Under the pieces are notes generated by a model. That model saw only the letters and a program-made list of their open reading frames with translations. It had not been told where the DNA came from and did no database searches. A stretch of DNA of 64,000 nucleotides from Neocallimastix lanati (nom. inval.) (Eukaryota > Neocallimastigomycota > Neocallimastigomycetes > Neocallimastigales > Neocallimastigaceae): contig JACVTC010000004.1 in NCBI GenBank assembly GCA_016946835.1, forward strand, positions 1,805,001-1,869,000. The letters run 5' to 3'. The position numbers and the translations under genes were made by a program. This document shows positions 23,744-35,950 of the stretch, piece after piece. Numbering within the stretch: the first letter of the stretch is position 1; every line of letters starts with the position of its first letter.

Positions 23744-23899
23744 AATCTGATAGTACACACTGTCTGACGTGCAGCTTACCTCTTGAAAGGTGTCATGCCA
23801 CGCGTGTGCCACGGTTACTATTTTCAATATAAAAAATAGCAGTCCAGAGCCTACTAGCCCAATTACTATGTAGGATAAACTTAACCCGGAAATCTATGC
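23744..23899 (-). ncRNA. Conserved structured 5' leader of element A
   Basis: A GC-richer block between primer site and gag, strongly conserved with B (57830-57985) and, despite divergent coding, with C (34139-34284). Shared words include GCTGCACGTCAGAC, GGCTCTGGACTGCT and CTACATAGTAATTGGGCTAG. Stems change in a compensating way between A/B and C. Probably an RNA packaging, dimerisation or translation element; the role is inferred. Confidence 0.75.
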
Positions 23900-24069
23900 A
23901 CGAATATTAGTTTAATTTAATATTAATTAATATTTTTAACAATTAATAATAATTAGTTAAAAATATAAAAATTTTTTTTCTTTAAAAAAAATATTTTTTT
24001 TGTTTTATTAGAAAAATTATTTATTAATATTATAATTTTATCCCTAATGTATTAATTTATTATTATATT

Positions 24070-24086
24070 CCCCGATATCTCCACCA
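24070..24086 (-). promoter_or_regulatory. Element A primer-binding site
   Basis: Minus-strand TGGTGGAGATATCGGGG lies 8 nt inside the 5' LTR. It starts with TGG, the complement of a tRNA CCA end, and is identical in A, B and C. The implied tRNA 3' end is CCCCGATATCTCCACCA; I cannot name the tRNA. Confidence 0.75.
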
Positions 24087-24094
24087 ATTTTTCA

Positions 24095-24883
24095 TGGTAT
24101 GGTTCATATAATTTTAGGAATATAATAATAATTAACACAAATAATAAAATTACAATAAAAAAAAAAATAATTTGTTTTAAAATCAATATTTATTTATTTA
24201 AATTTATAAAAAAATAATAATATAATTATTTATTTAATAAAAAGAAAGTTATTGATTATATTTTATTTCACTAAAAATTACATATATTTATATTTTTTTA
24301 TCAAATTAAAATTTGTAAAGCCTAACTATTTTTTTTAATAAACTAATTACTAATTATTTTTATAAATAAAACATTTAAATTGAAATTGAATTATTATTTT
24401 AGTTAATAATATTATTGTTATAAATAGTAGTTATATATTATTGAATTATTAATTATTTAATAATAGTTTAATACTAATATATATAAAATAAAAATAAAGA
24501 GATTATACAGAATATTTTATTGTGGTTTAGTTAAATTTAGTAATTAAAAATAAATTTATATTGATAACGAAAATTTTAATAACTAATTAAATAGATTTGA
24601 TTATTTTCAATATAACATAATACAAAAGAAATATAATATTAATATATTAAGTGGGCAAGGACAATATTCTTGGCTAAAGATTTTTAATACATTATAATGG
24701 AATCGGATCGATAATTCAAAAAGGAATTATAAGTTAATTAGTGATTTATTAACTTAAGATTTCTATTTAGTAATATTTGAAGAATATTGGAAAGTTCCAA
24801 TTATATAGAATAGAATAATCTATAAGGTTAGAATAATTTATATTATTCTAGCACAATTAGTATTATTTTTTCATTCTGTATTA
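24095..24883 (-). repeat. Element A 5' LTR
   Basis: 789 bp matching 17866-18651. The plus strand reads TGGTATGGTTCATAT to CATTCTGTATTA. A TATAAATA word lies on the minus strand (plus-strand TATTTATA near 24287), about three quarters of the way from the U5 side. Confidence 0.9.
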
Positions 24884-24887
24884 TTCT

Positions 24888-25448
24888 TGGTACATTATTT
24901 TTATATATTGTACCTTTTATATGATTTGGGGAAAGCAAGTTGTAAAACTATAAAATAATATATTCTAATAAAAGAAATAAATAAAAAAAATTATAACACA
25001 AAATTAATAATAAATTTTTAATAAATAATAATGTGTTACTTTTAAGTCTTTATTTTATTTATAAGTTTTGTTCTTTAAATAAGTACATTTAATTTTATTA
25101 TAACTTTATTATATCTGTAAATTTATATTTTAATAATAATATTAATCAAAATATCCTAAATATTTATTCACCCGAATAAATATTTTATAATTCCTATTCT
25201 AACTATTATATTCTTTAAAGATATTAGATTATTAAGTTCCTCTTTTGTTAATATTTTATCTTTCACTTATTTTTATACTATAATTTATCTTAATTCTTAT
25301 TGGTTATCTATTAATTAAAATTATTTTTATTAATATTATATTTTTATATACTAATTAAACCTTATACCTATTATAATAAAATAACTAAAGAATTATTTAT
25401 TTTCTTATATTTTTAATAATTTATTCTATTTTAGTGAGTAACATACCA
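24888..25448. mobile_element. Solo LTR between elements A and C
   Basis: 561 bp from TGGTACATTATT to AACATACCA, flanked on both sides by TTCT (24884-24887, 25449-25452). Near its left edge TGGTAC and GTACC form a short inverted repeat, as in the LTR of element M, but overall similarity to M is weak. No coding content. Confidence 0.75.
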
Positions 25449-25452
25449 TTCT

Positions 25453-26285
25453 TGTTATGGTTCGGGTTTTATTAGAATTTTTATTTTATTATTTATTTTT
25501 AATATTTTTCTGTCTACATTTTAATTATTGAAAAACTTCACTTATTTATACTTTTTGAAAAAAAATAAATATGTAAAGCCTTTCTACATTTTATTATCAT
25601 ATTTAAAAAAAATAATTTACTATTACTAATTAATTAAAATTTTATATTAATTTAAATTAACTAATTCATAAGTATTTTTATTTTAATAAATTTTGTTTAT
25701 ATAATTTTATATTATTTTTCATATACTAAAACTAAATTATTTAATATATACGAAAAGTAACAAACAAAATTTAAAAAGATTTTACAGAAAAATAAAGTTA
25801 TTTTAATCAAGAATGTTAATATAATATTCTTATATTTTATATAAAATAAATTTAAAAACTATAATATATTTAATATTTATTATTAATCAATTAAGATTTG
25901 ATTTTATTTGTGGGGAATAAAAATATTAAATAATCAATTTAAAAATAAAATAAAATACTAAAAAGAATACAAGTTTAATATTGATACAATATAATAATAA
26001 TATAATAATATATTTGAAAATAAAAATAAAATATTAATATTGATAATAAACACTTTAAAATAATAAAATTTAAGGTAAATTATAGATATTGATATTAATA
26101 ATAAAAATATAGAATTATTGATAATATTTTAGAAACTTTTAATAAAAATATAAAAAAAAAATATATTTAGAAAATATTTTAGTATAGAAAATATAGTAAA
26201 GTAATATTAAGTAAAGAATAATATAATGGATTCTAAAGTAAGTTAAAATTCTAATTAATAATCCATTATATGTTCGTTCTTGACC
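25453..26285 (-). repeat. Element C 3' LTR
   Basis: 833 bp from TGTTATGGTTCGGG to GTTCTTGACCA, matching C1 and the 5' LTR. Plus-strand TATTTATA at 25543-25550 is a TATAAATA promoter word for minus-strand transcription. Confidence 0.9.
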
Positions 26286-28929
26286 AAGATGCCCCCACTA
26301 AGACACAAGCTAATCTATAGCTGAGTTATACTTTACTATATTTTTCAAATGAACATTACGATTCATTTGAATCATAGTATTTGGGTCCGCAAGTGTTACG
26401 GTATTAAATTGTTTTTTTATTACTTTTAAAGGACCGACAAAATAAGGTTCTAATTTAGAACGACTAAAATTTCGAACAAGAACTAAATCACCGATTCTTA
26501 TGTTTTTGGAATTTTTCATGCTATTTTTTTCTTCCCTTCGATTGGCCCAATATTTACTTGCGTTCTTTACATTTTCAGCTGCTTCCATGGTCCACCTATA
26601 ATGTGAGATAAATTTTTCTAAAAGAATTTCATCTGAAGATTTATTCACTCCTTGTGTAGGTCTAGCAGCAATGTCGAAAGGCTGTTGATCCTCACGACCA
26701 TAAACTAATTCGAAGCTAGAATGTTTGGTTACAGAATTCTTTGTAGTTCTAAGGGCCCACAAGGCTGAAGGTAATACCTCATCCCAGTCTTTATTTTCTT
26801 CACCAAGTAATCTCAATAATTTACCAATTTCTTTATTCCTATTTTCAACCAATCCATTACTTTCTGGGTGATAGGTAGTGGTAAATTTTACGTAAACATC
26901 ATATAAGTCCAGGAATATTTTAGTCATATCCGATGTGAATTGAACGCCATTATCCGTTGTAATGACTTGAGGAACTCCATGTCTAGCGAAAACATTTATT
27001 AAAAACTTAATGATGTCCTTAGATGTAATATTTTCAGTAGGTTCAGCCTCCACCCACTTTGTGAAATAATCCACCGCAACAATGATATATTGGTTTTTAT
27101 TACCAGTCTTTATTAAGGGACCAATAATATCAAGTCCAAGATGAGTAAAAGGGCCTTCAACTTCTGTTGGAATGTTTTCGGTTGGTTCTGGATATGGCTG
27201 AGGGCGATTTAACTGACATTTTTCGCATTTTGAAATTATTCGTTTTATATCGTTGACCATATCATTCCAGTAGTAACTTTTTCTAAGTCTTTGATATGTT
27301 TTATAATAACCTTCATGGCCAACATGATGTGCTTCGAGAATTAATTTTAGTTTTTCATTTGTTTCGGTAACAAGTTTTCTATAATTATTTCCATCTATAA
27401 AATAATCTATACCATCAATCTTTGTAAATTTTTCTTCAATAAATTCTTTAATTACTTTAGAAAGTGAATCATTTTCATCATCTTTATTCGTTTTTATAGC
27501 TAATACCTTTTGTTCTTTATCGTTCTTCATTCTAGATAAAGCGTCGGCTACTACATTCTTTTTACCTTGCTCATAGCGAATATCCACTTTTAGCATACTT
27601 GCAGTCAAACACCATCTTGTTTGTCGTGCATTATTCGGTTCCTTATTATTATATAAACCCAGTAGAGGTTTGTGATCTGTAAAACTATGGTTCTAAAGGG
27701 GCTTCCCATAATATAAGGTTTTAATTTAGTAATACAATAATATAAAGCCGTTCCTTCCAAATCGGTTATTCCATAATTCTTTTCTGCTTTGGTTAAGCTA
27801 CGGCTAATGAAATGAATCGTGTGTTCTATTTCCGATTCGTCTTTCTGCAATAAAACTCCACCAATACCTTCATATGATGCATCTGTTCGAATAATGAATT
27901 CTTTGGAGAAATCAGGATATTTTAAAATAGGAGCATTAATTAATTTTTTTTTAATTTGGTAAAACTTTGTTTTTGTTCATTATTCCATTTATATTTTACG
28001 CCTTTTCTTAATAGCTTACAAAGAGGAGCTGAGGTTTGAGCATATTCATTTATAAAGTTCCTATAATATCCTATAGCACCTAAGAATGATCTTAACTCAT
28101 GTATATTCGTGGGTTCTTTCCAGGCTTTAATTGCTTCAATTTTACTATTTTGAGGACTAAGACCCTTAGTAGAAATCTTGTGACCAAGAACTTCAACTTC
28201 CGTTTGCATAAAGTGACATTTTTCAATATTAATTTTTAATTTATGTGCCTTGAAGATTGCTAATACCTGTTTTATGTGTTGGATATGTTCTTCGACAGTT
28301 TTTGAATATATAAGTATATCATCAATAAAGTTGAAAACACATTTTCCGATTAAAGGAAATAAAATTCTATTCATTTCCCGTTGGAAGGTAGCCGGAGCTC
28401 CAGTTAATCCGAAAGGCATAACTTTGAATTGGTAGTTGCCAAATTTGGTTGTAAAACTGGTTATTTCAACGCTTTCTTCGTCCATTAGGATTTGATGGTA
28501 ACCTGAGTATAGATCCATAGTAGTAAAGATTTTGGCACCATCTAGACTGTCAAATATCTCGTCAATATATGGAAGGGCATAAGAGTCTTTTTCGGTTAGA
28601 TCATTCACCTTGCGGTAGTCCACACACAATCTCCATTTTCCATTAGCCTTTGGGACCACAACAACAGGTGAAGACCATTCTGAATAAGATGGTACAACTA
28701 GCTTTTTCTTAATAAGTTTAATTAGTTCTTCTTTAATAATATCCGATTTAAATTTGGTTACCCTGTAACATCTTTGTTTAACAGGTTTTGCGTTCGCTTT
28801 CAAGTTAATCTTATGAGGTGCTAAGTCTGACGGGGTTAATTCTTCAGAAGATGTCGCTATAATGTCCAAGTTTTCTTCAAGTAATTTTACTATTACATCT
28901 TTATAATCTTTACAAAGACTTGCTATAAA

Positions 28930-29655
28930 GTTTTGGTAAAAAAAAAAAATAGATTATAAATCAACACTTCAATAATAACACTAAAACACAAAATAATAGT
29001 TTTAAAGAACAAGTTTTATTAATTTTTTAAATATTAAAATCTTTATTTATTTTAAAGTGTTATTAACAAGAAATCGTTAATAACAATTACATCGATTAAA
29101 ATACATGAAATTTGATAACTATTTATATTTTTATCTTATTACATTTATAATATATAATTCCTATTGAATTATATTATCTAGCTATTTATTTAAAAACAAT
29201 ACTAACCTAAACTAATAATAAATAATTAACTATTACTAAATAAAGAGAACTATAATTAATAACTAAAATAAATATAATCAATTCTAATTGAGTTCATTTA
29301 TTATTTATTTATTATTTAAATATTATTAGTAAATTTATTATATATTTTCTATTTTAAAATAATATAAAAGTTGTCATAATTATTTAATATAAATTTAGCA
29401 TAAAATGCCGTAAGTTTCAACATGACTAATTGCATAGTTTCATGTTGTTAATTTACCTTGTGAAAAACCTTAACTCTTATTATTTAAATTAAATTACATA
29501 AAAAGAAATGATTTTCAAATACTAGTTTCACAAGAGAAATTTTTAATTTATTAGTATGATTGGGAAAAAATCGAAATTATGTTAAAAATATTTTCAATAA
29601 TTTTATACACGTGATTTCAAATAAATTTATTTTAATTTTACTTAAATTTATGATT
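28930..29655 (-). mobile_element. LTR-like AT-rich insertion inside element C pol
   Basis: No coding content. It separates the RT-containing and protease-containing parts of pol. A TATTTATATTTTT word near 29120 matches the minus-strand TATA of other LTRs here. A roughly 25-bp pol segment (TTTAGCAAG-like) is represented on both sides, so the ends are uncertain. Confidence 0.45.
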
Positions 29656-31174
29656 AAATTTAATTAAAATTATTTAAAGATATTAATAATATCTTTACAC
29701 TTGCTAAAAATTTTTTATCATGGATATACTCTTGCGGAGATAGACCTTCAAGTTTCTTTAATTCATTAGTTGTGTCTTCATCTTCAAGTATTTTCCTTAC
29801 TATACATACTAATTTTTCTTCTTCTTGGAAATTATTATTAATAGGAGCTATAACGTCGATTAGTCCTTGAGAATTAAATTGACATAAACTATATCTTATA
29901 GGATGGATAAAAAGATTGTGTTCTACTTGAGTTTGAAAATTAATCAACAAATCATAAAATGGGTCATCATCATCAATTATACGAAAATCTACTATCATTT
30001 TATAATCATTAATCTTAACAGGTATTCGTACAATGATTCCTTCCGAATACTCATCATTCTTAGTCGCTAAACGTATCCTTCCACGACTAATACCTACTTC
30101 TTCATAATTTCCAGGTAATTTCTCATAAAATTTTTTTGTGATAACATTGAGATTGCTACAAGAATCAATTAGTGCTTTACCAGGAATTTTATCTACTGTT
30201 ACATCAACCATGGCAATATCTTCTTCTGAGGTTTCCTTACTTTTGCTAATATAAGAGTGATCAATATTATTTACCAAAGTAGCAGCAGCAATAGTATTGT
30301 TTAATGCACCTATTATTTTCTTTTCAGGTTTTTCTAATTTTAATCCTTGACTTACTTGACTTCTGACTTTTGGAGAAACATTGAGGAGCTGACCGAAACT
30401 AATATTACACTTGGTTTCATTCAAATCTTGTAAAACATCATATTCTTCCAGATCCTTACACATCTTGATGTTCCTAAGCGTTCTACTAATTGTTGCTTTT
30501 TCTTTAGGCTCTTGAAAATCTATGAGTTTCTGTAATGTAATATTCTCATGACCTGCGTCATTAAGCTTTTCAGGAATTTCAATAACTTCCATTTCCTTGA
30601 TTTGTTTTGTTTTAATAATTTTATCTTTTTCATCATCAATTAATTTATTTAATCGTTGATGCATTTTATCACTAGTAGTACTGATGCTATTTCTTTGTTT
30701 TGAAGAATCCAGACTTTGCTTTTCTCTTATAGTAATATTATCCTCCCTTTCCTTCCCTTTTCCCTTGTTATTTCCAAAGTTAGCTCTTTCTTTATTTCGA
30801 ATTTGTTTTTCTTTGGCTTTCTCAATATTTATATTAGGCTGCGCCATTATCGAAGGATGTAGTTGATTTTTATTTTTAACAATTATTCTATTTTCTATTT
30901 CTTTCTCTTTTATCTTTCTTATTGCAGGAGTTGTTATAGGGGTAGGATTATCTTTGAGACTTTTACGTTGTCTCTTTTCATTATTTTCACTAGTTTCATC
31001 GTTAGTCGTCAACTTCCTTTTTGTCGCACTAACTATAAATTCTACATCATTCTCATTATCGGATTCTTTGTGAGTTTCATTAGTGTAGGAAGCATCTTCT
31101 ATTTCTTCCTTATTATAATCTTTTGTACTACTAGGAATAGATTTGTATTGTAATGAAGCTATTTTATTTTTATA

Positions 31175-31207
31175 GGGAGTGCTTCCTCTCCCTTTTAGTG
31201 GTTTAAA
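31175..31207 (-). promoter_or_regulatory. Element C programmed -1 frameshift signal
   Basis: Minus-strand T TTA AAC (31201-31207) in gag phase (S-L-N-H-stop) is followed by a spacer and a hairpin GGGAG/CTCCC (31188-31192, 31175-31179). The layout is the same as in A and B although the surrounding gag differs. Confidence 0.8.
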
Positions 31208-32203
31208 GATTTTCCACTATATAACCGTTTCTTATTTTCTTGAATAATTGCATTTAACTTAGGACAATTATACTGCAAATGTCCTGGATCGCTACAATAA
31301 AAACAGGCTTTAATGGTAAGATTTTTCATTTTTTTTGTTAAGTCCTCCAATTCGTAATCTTTATTTCTTTTTGGGCTTCTAACTTCATAATTCTCTCTTA
31401 CTACCTTTCTGTTGTTTTGATAATTATTCCTGATATTTATTCTTGGGTTGACAATTTCAGTTGAGTACTCTTTTGAGGGTCTCAAATTCATTACTCTATC
31501 AACCTTTTCGGCAATGACAAACTCCCGATTTAAAGAAATGTTATCCTTAAGGGAGACCCTTTTCCAAGCTTCTTCATTGTTCCTAAGAGCATCAATATAA
31601 TCGAGAACACTGACTCCATCTTTCTTTTCTTATCTAATTTCAAATATATGGATCGGAAACGAGTATTAAAGTCTTTTACTCGCTCATTTCTTTTAATTCT
31701 TAAGGTACGGAGCTCACGAAGTAACATATTCTGGTCTTCTTTAAGACCATAAAAAGTTTCTAGTGCTTCTACAATTTCCTTTAAGGAAGGATATTCATTT
31801 TTTTTCTTTTCTTCTGAATCAGATTCTTCTTCTTCTTAGTCCTCACTTTCTGATTCAGAATAGGTACTGTAACTGTCAATTAAATCCTGGATAACTTCGC
31901 GAGGCTCTCCAGTAGACGTGAGTAAGCAGGCGGTAAAAATCTTTTTGGGATCAGTAACTTCCTCAAGTTTTATCCATAATCGGATTTCTGATTCCCAAGA
32001 TTTGATATCGAGATTTTCCTTTGAAATTTTCTCGATATCTTTTAATTCTTTTTTTAATTCTTTAAAATTGATTTTATTTTCAGCCATTTGAAAATTTAAA
32101 AATGGTATTAATGCTATGATATCCAATTTAAAAATATGTTTACTTTAAAAATATATTTAATAACAAAAAAAAATAAATTTATCTTTGTTTTATAATAATA
32201 TAA

Positions 32204-32380
32204 TTATGGACTCAGAAAACCCTCTGACAATCCAATTCTTTATTCCAATAATAATTCAGACTCAGAATCTCTCTCTGAAAATCTGATAAATTAATTCAGA
32301 CTCGAAAACACCCTTCGAAAATCTGAAACTAAAAAAAAAATAAATTCAGACTCAAAAACGCAATTTGAAAATCTGAAGCT
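32204..32380. repeat. Four imperfect tandem repeats with the word ATTCAGACTC
   Basis: Units of about 45-55 bp each contain CAGACTC or GGACTC near the start and AAAATCTGA near the end. CAGA and TCTG are complementary, so each unit could form a small hairpin. Function unknown. Confidence 0.6.
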
Positions 32381-33415
32381 TTTTATTATGAATTTTAATG
32401 TTTATTATATTCTCTTAAGCATTAATACACAAAATATGTATATCTTAATCTTTTTTTTAAATTTATTTGTAGTAATAACTTCTTTATTTAATTTTATTTA
32501 ATATATTTATTTCCTTTATTAAAATAATTAATATAACATAAAGCAAATTGTATAAATACTTAAATAATAATAATAATGTATATTTATTTTTATTTTTATT
32601 TCTTTTTTGTATATATTTATTATTCTATTAATTCTTTGTTATAACATTTAATGAAATATTAAATAAAAAGTTAAAATACAAGCCAAACTATATAGTGTTG
32701 AACCATCAAATATATAGCTTGTTAACCCTTCTTACAATAAGTCCCCTTAGCTCTTTATTGATAAGTTGATAATGTCGATTGTTAATTATTAAGAAACTTA
32801 ATAAAAAGAAGGTAGCAATATTAAATTCTTTTTAATTTGGCTAACTTATTGTTAGTAATAAAGAAGATAATAACGTATCCTTCCCAGTATCAACAAGATC
32901 AAAACAATAAAGTATTATGTGTGGGTGTTCAACTATCCCGCGTAGAGAGTTGTAAGACAGCTTATTTATATTTTTCTTTTTAATTAAAATTTAATTAATT
33001 ATATAACGAATAATAGAAAATTTAACACACACAAAAAAAAAATTTCAATTATAAAAATTTCAAAAAAAAAAATTTAATTATATAAAATCATAAAAATAAT
33101 ACTCTTATTTGAAAAATAATAATAATAATCTAATTTTATATATTCTATATATATATATATTGTACATGTATATTAAAAAAAATAAAATAAACTGATAAAC
33201 ATAAAAAAAATTACAATTTATTATTTAGAATTATTAATATAAAAAAAAAATTTATTTATAAAATTTATTCTTATTTAAAAAAAAATTAAAAATTTGTACT
33301 ACAAAAAAAAAAAATTTTTTTTGCTTATTATTTTAATATTTATCATTAATTAAATTTTTTTTTTTTTTTTTTACATATATAAATCTATATCTATGATAAT
33401 ACTATTGGTTAAAAA

Positions 33416-33456
<41 letters not shown>

Positions 33457-33659
33457 GTTTGTTCTACACTAAAGAAAAATTTAATTTATTATTTATTAAA
33501 AAAAAATTTATTAATGAAATATTTATTATTTTAATAAAAGGAAAAAAAATATATATATTTTTATTTTATTGCAAAAAAAAAAATAATAATAATAATAATA
33601 ATAATAGGTGAACAAATTTATAAAAGCCTAAAATAAAAATAAAAAAAAAAACTATATAT

Positions 33660-33960
33660 TTTAACGTCACTTCGCAAGAATGACCAGGGTTTTATCAGGG
33701 ATCGAACCTGACCCACCTCTTATTTTCTGCGCGAGTGAACAAACTATCACCTGTTGAAGTGTGTAATTGCCTTCAGCGTGAAGGTTTTATAGTTCTAGGG
33801 CGTATTTGCCTAATTGTCAAGGATTTGTTCCTTGAGATACTCGCGTTTACAATCTACAAAACCTTGCAAAATTGTAAATAAGAGTTTATGAAATTAATAT
33901 CCTGCAAGCTAACACTGTCTTACTCGAATATTAACTTCGTAAATTTGTTAACTTTTTATT
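33660..33960 (-). other. GC-richer island with Pol III B-box-like motif and TATA-like word
   Basis: Read on the minus strand, it has GGTTCGATCCC inside a perfect 5-bp stem TCAGG/CCTGA (33696-33712 region), matching a tRNA T-arm, with an A-box-like TTCAACAGGT about 50 nt upstream. No matching 5' acceptor strand was found, so this is not an intact tRNA gene. An upstream CTATAAAACC word could equally mark a Pol II start in an inserted LTR. A tRNA-derived relic or part of an unknown insertion. Confidence 0.35.
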
Positions 33961-34033
33961 ATTTTTTTTATTATTATTTTTTATCTTTAATCTATAATTA
34001 AATAAAGTTACTACAAAAACTAAAGTTTTCCAA

Positions 34034-34068
<35 letters not shown>

Positions 34069-34138
34069 ATAACTTTTATTATTATTAATATTGATATTAA
34101 ATTATTAATTATTATTATTTAACAAAACTTATGGATAA

Positions 34139-34284
34139 TCTGATAGTATACCCTGTCTGACGTGCAGCTTGCCTCTTCACGGCGTCATGCCACGCGGGTA
34201 ACACGGCTACTGTATTCAATACAGCAGTCCAGAGCCTACTAGCCCAATTACTATGTAGGTTAAACTTAGCCCGGAAATCTATAT
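34139..34284 (-). ncRNA. Conserved structured 5' leader of element C
   Basis: Homologous to the leaders of A and B. The hairpin CTGTAT/ATACAG (34210-34224) replaces CTATTTT/AAAATAG of B, and GCC/GGC replaces ACC/GGT in a second small stem, so pairing is kept while sequence changes. GCTGCACGTCAGACAG is retained. Confidence 0.72.
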
Positions 34285-34344
34285 TCAAGGCTTTGTTAAA
34301 TAATTTAATTAATAAATAATATTAAATTTTTTTTTTCTAATATT

Positions 34345-34361
34345 CCCCGATATCTCCACCA
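34345..34361 (-). promoter_or_regulatory. Element C primer-binding site
   Basis: TGGTGGAGATATCGGGG on the minus strand, 7 nt inside the 5' LTR, identical to A and B. C therefore uses the same tRNA primer. Confidence 0.75.
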
Positions 34362-34368
34362 TAAATTA

Positions 34369-35946
34369 TGTTATGGTTCGGGTTTTATTAGAATTTTTAT
34401 TTAATTATTTATTTTTAATATTTTTCTGTCTACATTTTAATTATTGAAAAACTTCACTTATTTATACTTTTTGAAAAAAAATAAATATGTAAAGCCTTTC
34501 TACATTTTATTATCATATTTAAAAATAAATATTTACTATTACTAATTACTTAAAATTTTATATTAATTTAAATTAACTAATTCATAAGTATTTTTATTTT
34601 AATAAATTTTGTTTACATAATTTTATATTATTTTTCATATACTAAAACTAAATTATTTAATATATACGAAAAGTAACAAACAAAATTTAAAAAGATTTTA
34701 CAGAAAAATAAAGTTATTTTAATCAAGAATGTTAATATAATATTCTTATATTTTATATAAAATAAATTTAAAAACTATAATATATTTAATATTTATTATT
34801 AATCAATTAAGATTTGATTTTATTTGTGGGGAATAAAAATATAAAATAATCAATTTAAAAATAAAATAAAATACTAAAAAGAATACAAGTTTAATATTGA
34901 TACAATATAATAATAATATAATAATATATTTGAAAATAAAAATAAAATATTAATATTGATAATAAACACTTTAATAAAATAATAAAATTTAAGGTTAAAT
35001 TATAGATATTGATATTAATAATAAAAATATAAAATTATTGATAATGTTTTAGAAACTTTTAATAAAAATATAAAAAAAAATATATTTAGAAAATATTTTA
35101 GTATAGAAAATATAGTAAAGTAATATTAATTAAAGAATAATATAATGGATTCTAAAGTATGTTAAAATTAAGATATAAAATAGTTTTATGATTAATAACG
35201 TTACTAGGTTAATATGTTGAATTATATATTAATAATCCAACAATAATTAATTAATAATAATATAAAAATAATATAAGATAAATAGTTAAGTTATTTAAAC
35301 ACTTAATATCTAAGAATATTTTAAATAATAATTTCTTTGAAGGATTTATGAAAATATTTATTTATTGAATTATTAGTATATAATTATTGTAATTACAATA
35401 ACCTTACAAAGAACATAAAAGATAGATTTTTACATCTTTCTTTTATACTTTGTAAGTTACATAATAATAATATTTAATTATAAGATATTAATAATATAGT
35501 AATATGAATATTAATAAAATATTAAGATAATAACAATATCGATATGTTTAAAATATTTAATATAACTAAATAAATTTAATTTATAATTATATAATTAATT
35601 TGAATAATTAAAAATAGTAGTTAATATATATGATGTAAACATATATATAAACATAATATAAATAAATACATGTGACGTCATATGTAGATAATTGAAATTT
35701 TTAATATAAATCTTATTTACTAATATTCTCAGAATTATTAGGCCTTAGATAATTCTTTAAATATTAAATAAGAATTTATATTAATTATTAATTATTTAAA
35801 TATATATATTATTTATAATTAAATAAATAATATTTTTTAACTATTGAAATGTAAATAACTGAAATTGAGATTTCAATTCAGTTATAATTTCAACAAAGTA
35901 AGTTGAAATTCTAATTAATAATCCATTATATGTTCGTTCTTTACCA
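34369..35946 (-). repeat. Element C 5' LTR, split by a nested solo LTR
   Basis: It begins TGTTATGGTTCGGG and ends GTTCTTTACCA. Without the nested insertion and its duplicated 5 bp it is about 837 bp, the same as the other family C LTRs. Confidence 0.9.
35160..35895. mobile_element. Nested solo LTR inside element C 5' LTR
   Basis: 736 bp from TGTTAAAATT to AATTTCAACA, an imperfect inverted terminal repeat with TG...CA ends, flanked by AAGTA on both sides (35155-35159, 35896-35900). Comparison with the uninterrupted family C LTRs shows a clean insertion. The family is not otherwise seen here. It contains a TGACGTCA palindrome near 35673. Confidence 0.88.
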
Positions 35947-35950
35947 TCTG

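Larger units (their letters stand above)
17866..24883 (-). mobile_element. Element A: whole-looking Ty3/Gypsy retrotransposon
   Basis: 7.0 kb on the minus strand: 5' LTR at right (24095-24883), primer site, structured leader, gag, frameshift signal, pol, purine tract, 3' LTR at left (17866-18651). Both reading frames are open and the LTRs differ at only scattered positions by eye, so it is young. It is a near twin of element B. The 4-bp flanks differ (ACAA left, TTCT right), so its ends may not derive from one simple insertion. Solo LTRs abut both ends. Confidence 0.93.
32127..34138. other. Extra DNA between element C leader and gag
   Basis: In A and B only about 160 nt separate the conserved leader from gag; here it is about 2 kb. 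The segment holds short tandem repeats (32204-32380), a GC-richer island (32640-32960), T/A homopolymer tracts (33000-33650) and a second GC-richer island with a tRNA-like box (33660-33960). No protein is recognised. It is probably one or more inserted elements whose ends I cannot define. Confidence 0.5.
25453..35946 (-). mobile_element. Element C: broken Ty3/Gypsy retrotransposon with nested insertions
   Basis: The same lineage as A/B but clearly distinct in sequence. 3' LTR at left (25453-26285), purine tract with TGGGGGCATCT, pol (about 26310-31150) with integrase, RNase H, RT and retropepsin (LIDSCSN) regions, gag (about 31195-32100) with a CCHC knuckle, a long 5' region (32127-34368), and 5' LTR at right (34369-35946). 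The coding region is broken in several places. A roughly 0.7-kb AT-rich LTR-like segment (28930-29655) lies inside pol, about 1.9 kb of extra DNA separates leader and gag, and a solo LTR sits inside the 5' LTR. Flanks are TTCT and TCTG. The LTRs remain very similar, so the breaks may be fairly recent. Confidence 0.9.

Noticed and set aside
24888-25448. The solo LTR between A and C as a member of the M family
   Set aside because: Both start TGGTAC with a nearby GTACC, but the rest does not align convincingly by eye.
30863-31153. Hydrophobic 96-codon frame on the plus strand
   Set aside because: Lies opposite element C pol; hydrophobicity is what the complement of Lys/Asn/Glu-rich AT-rich codons always gives.
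33690-33770. A tRNA gene on the minus strand
   Set aside because: The T-arm and B-box are good, but no 5' acceptor strand pairs with TAAAACC and the anticodon arm is poor.
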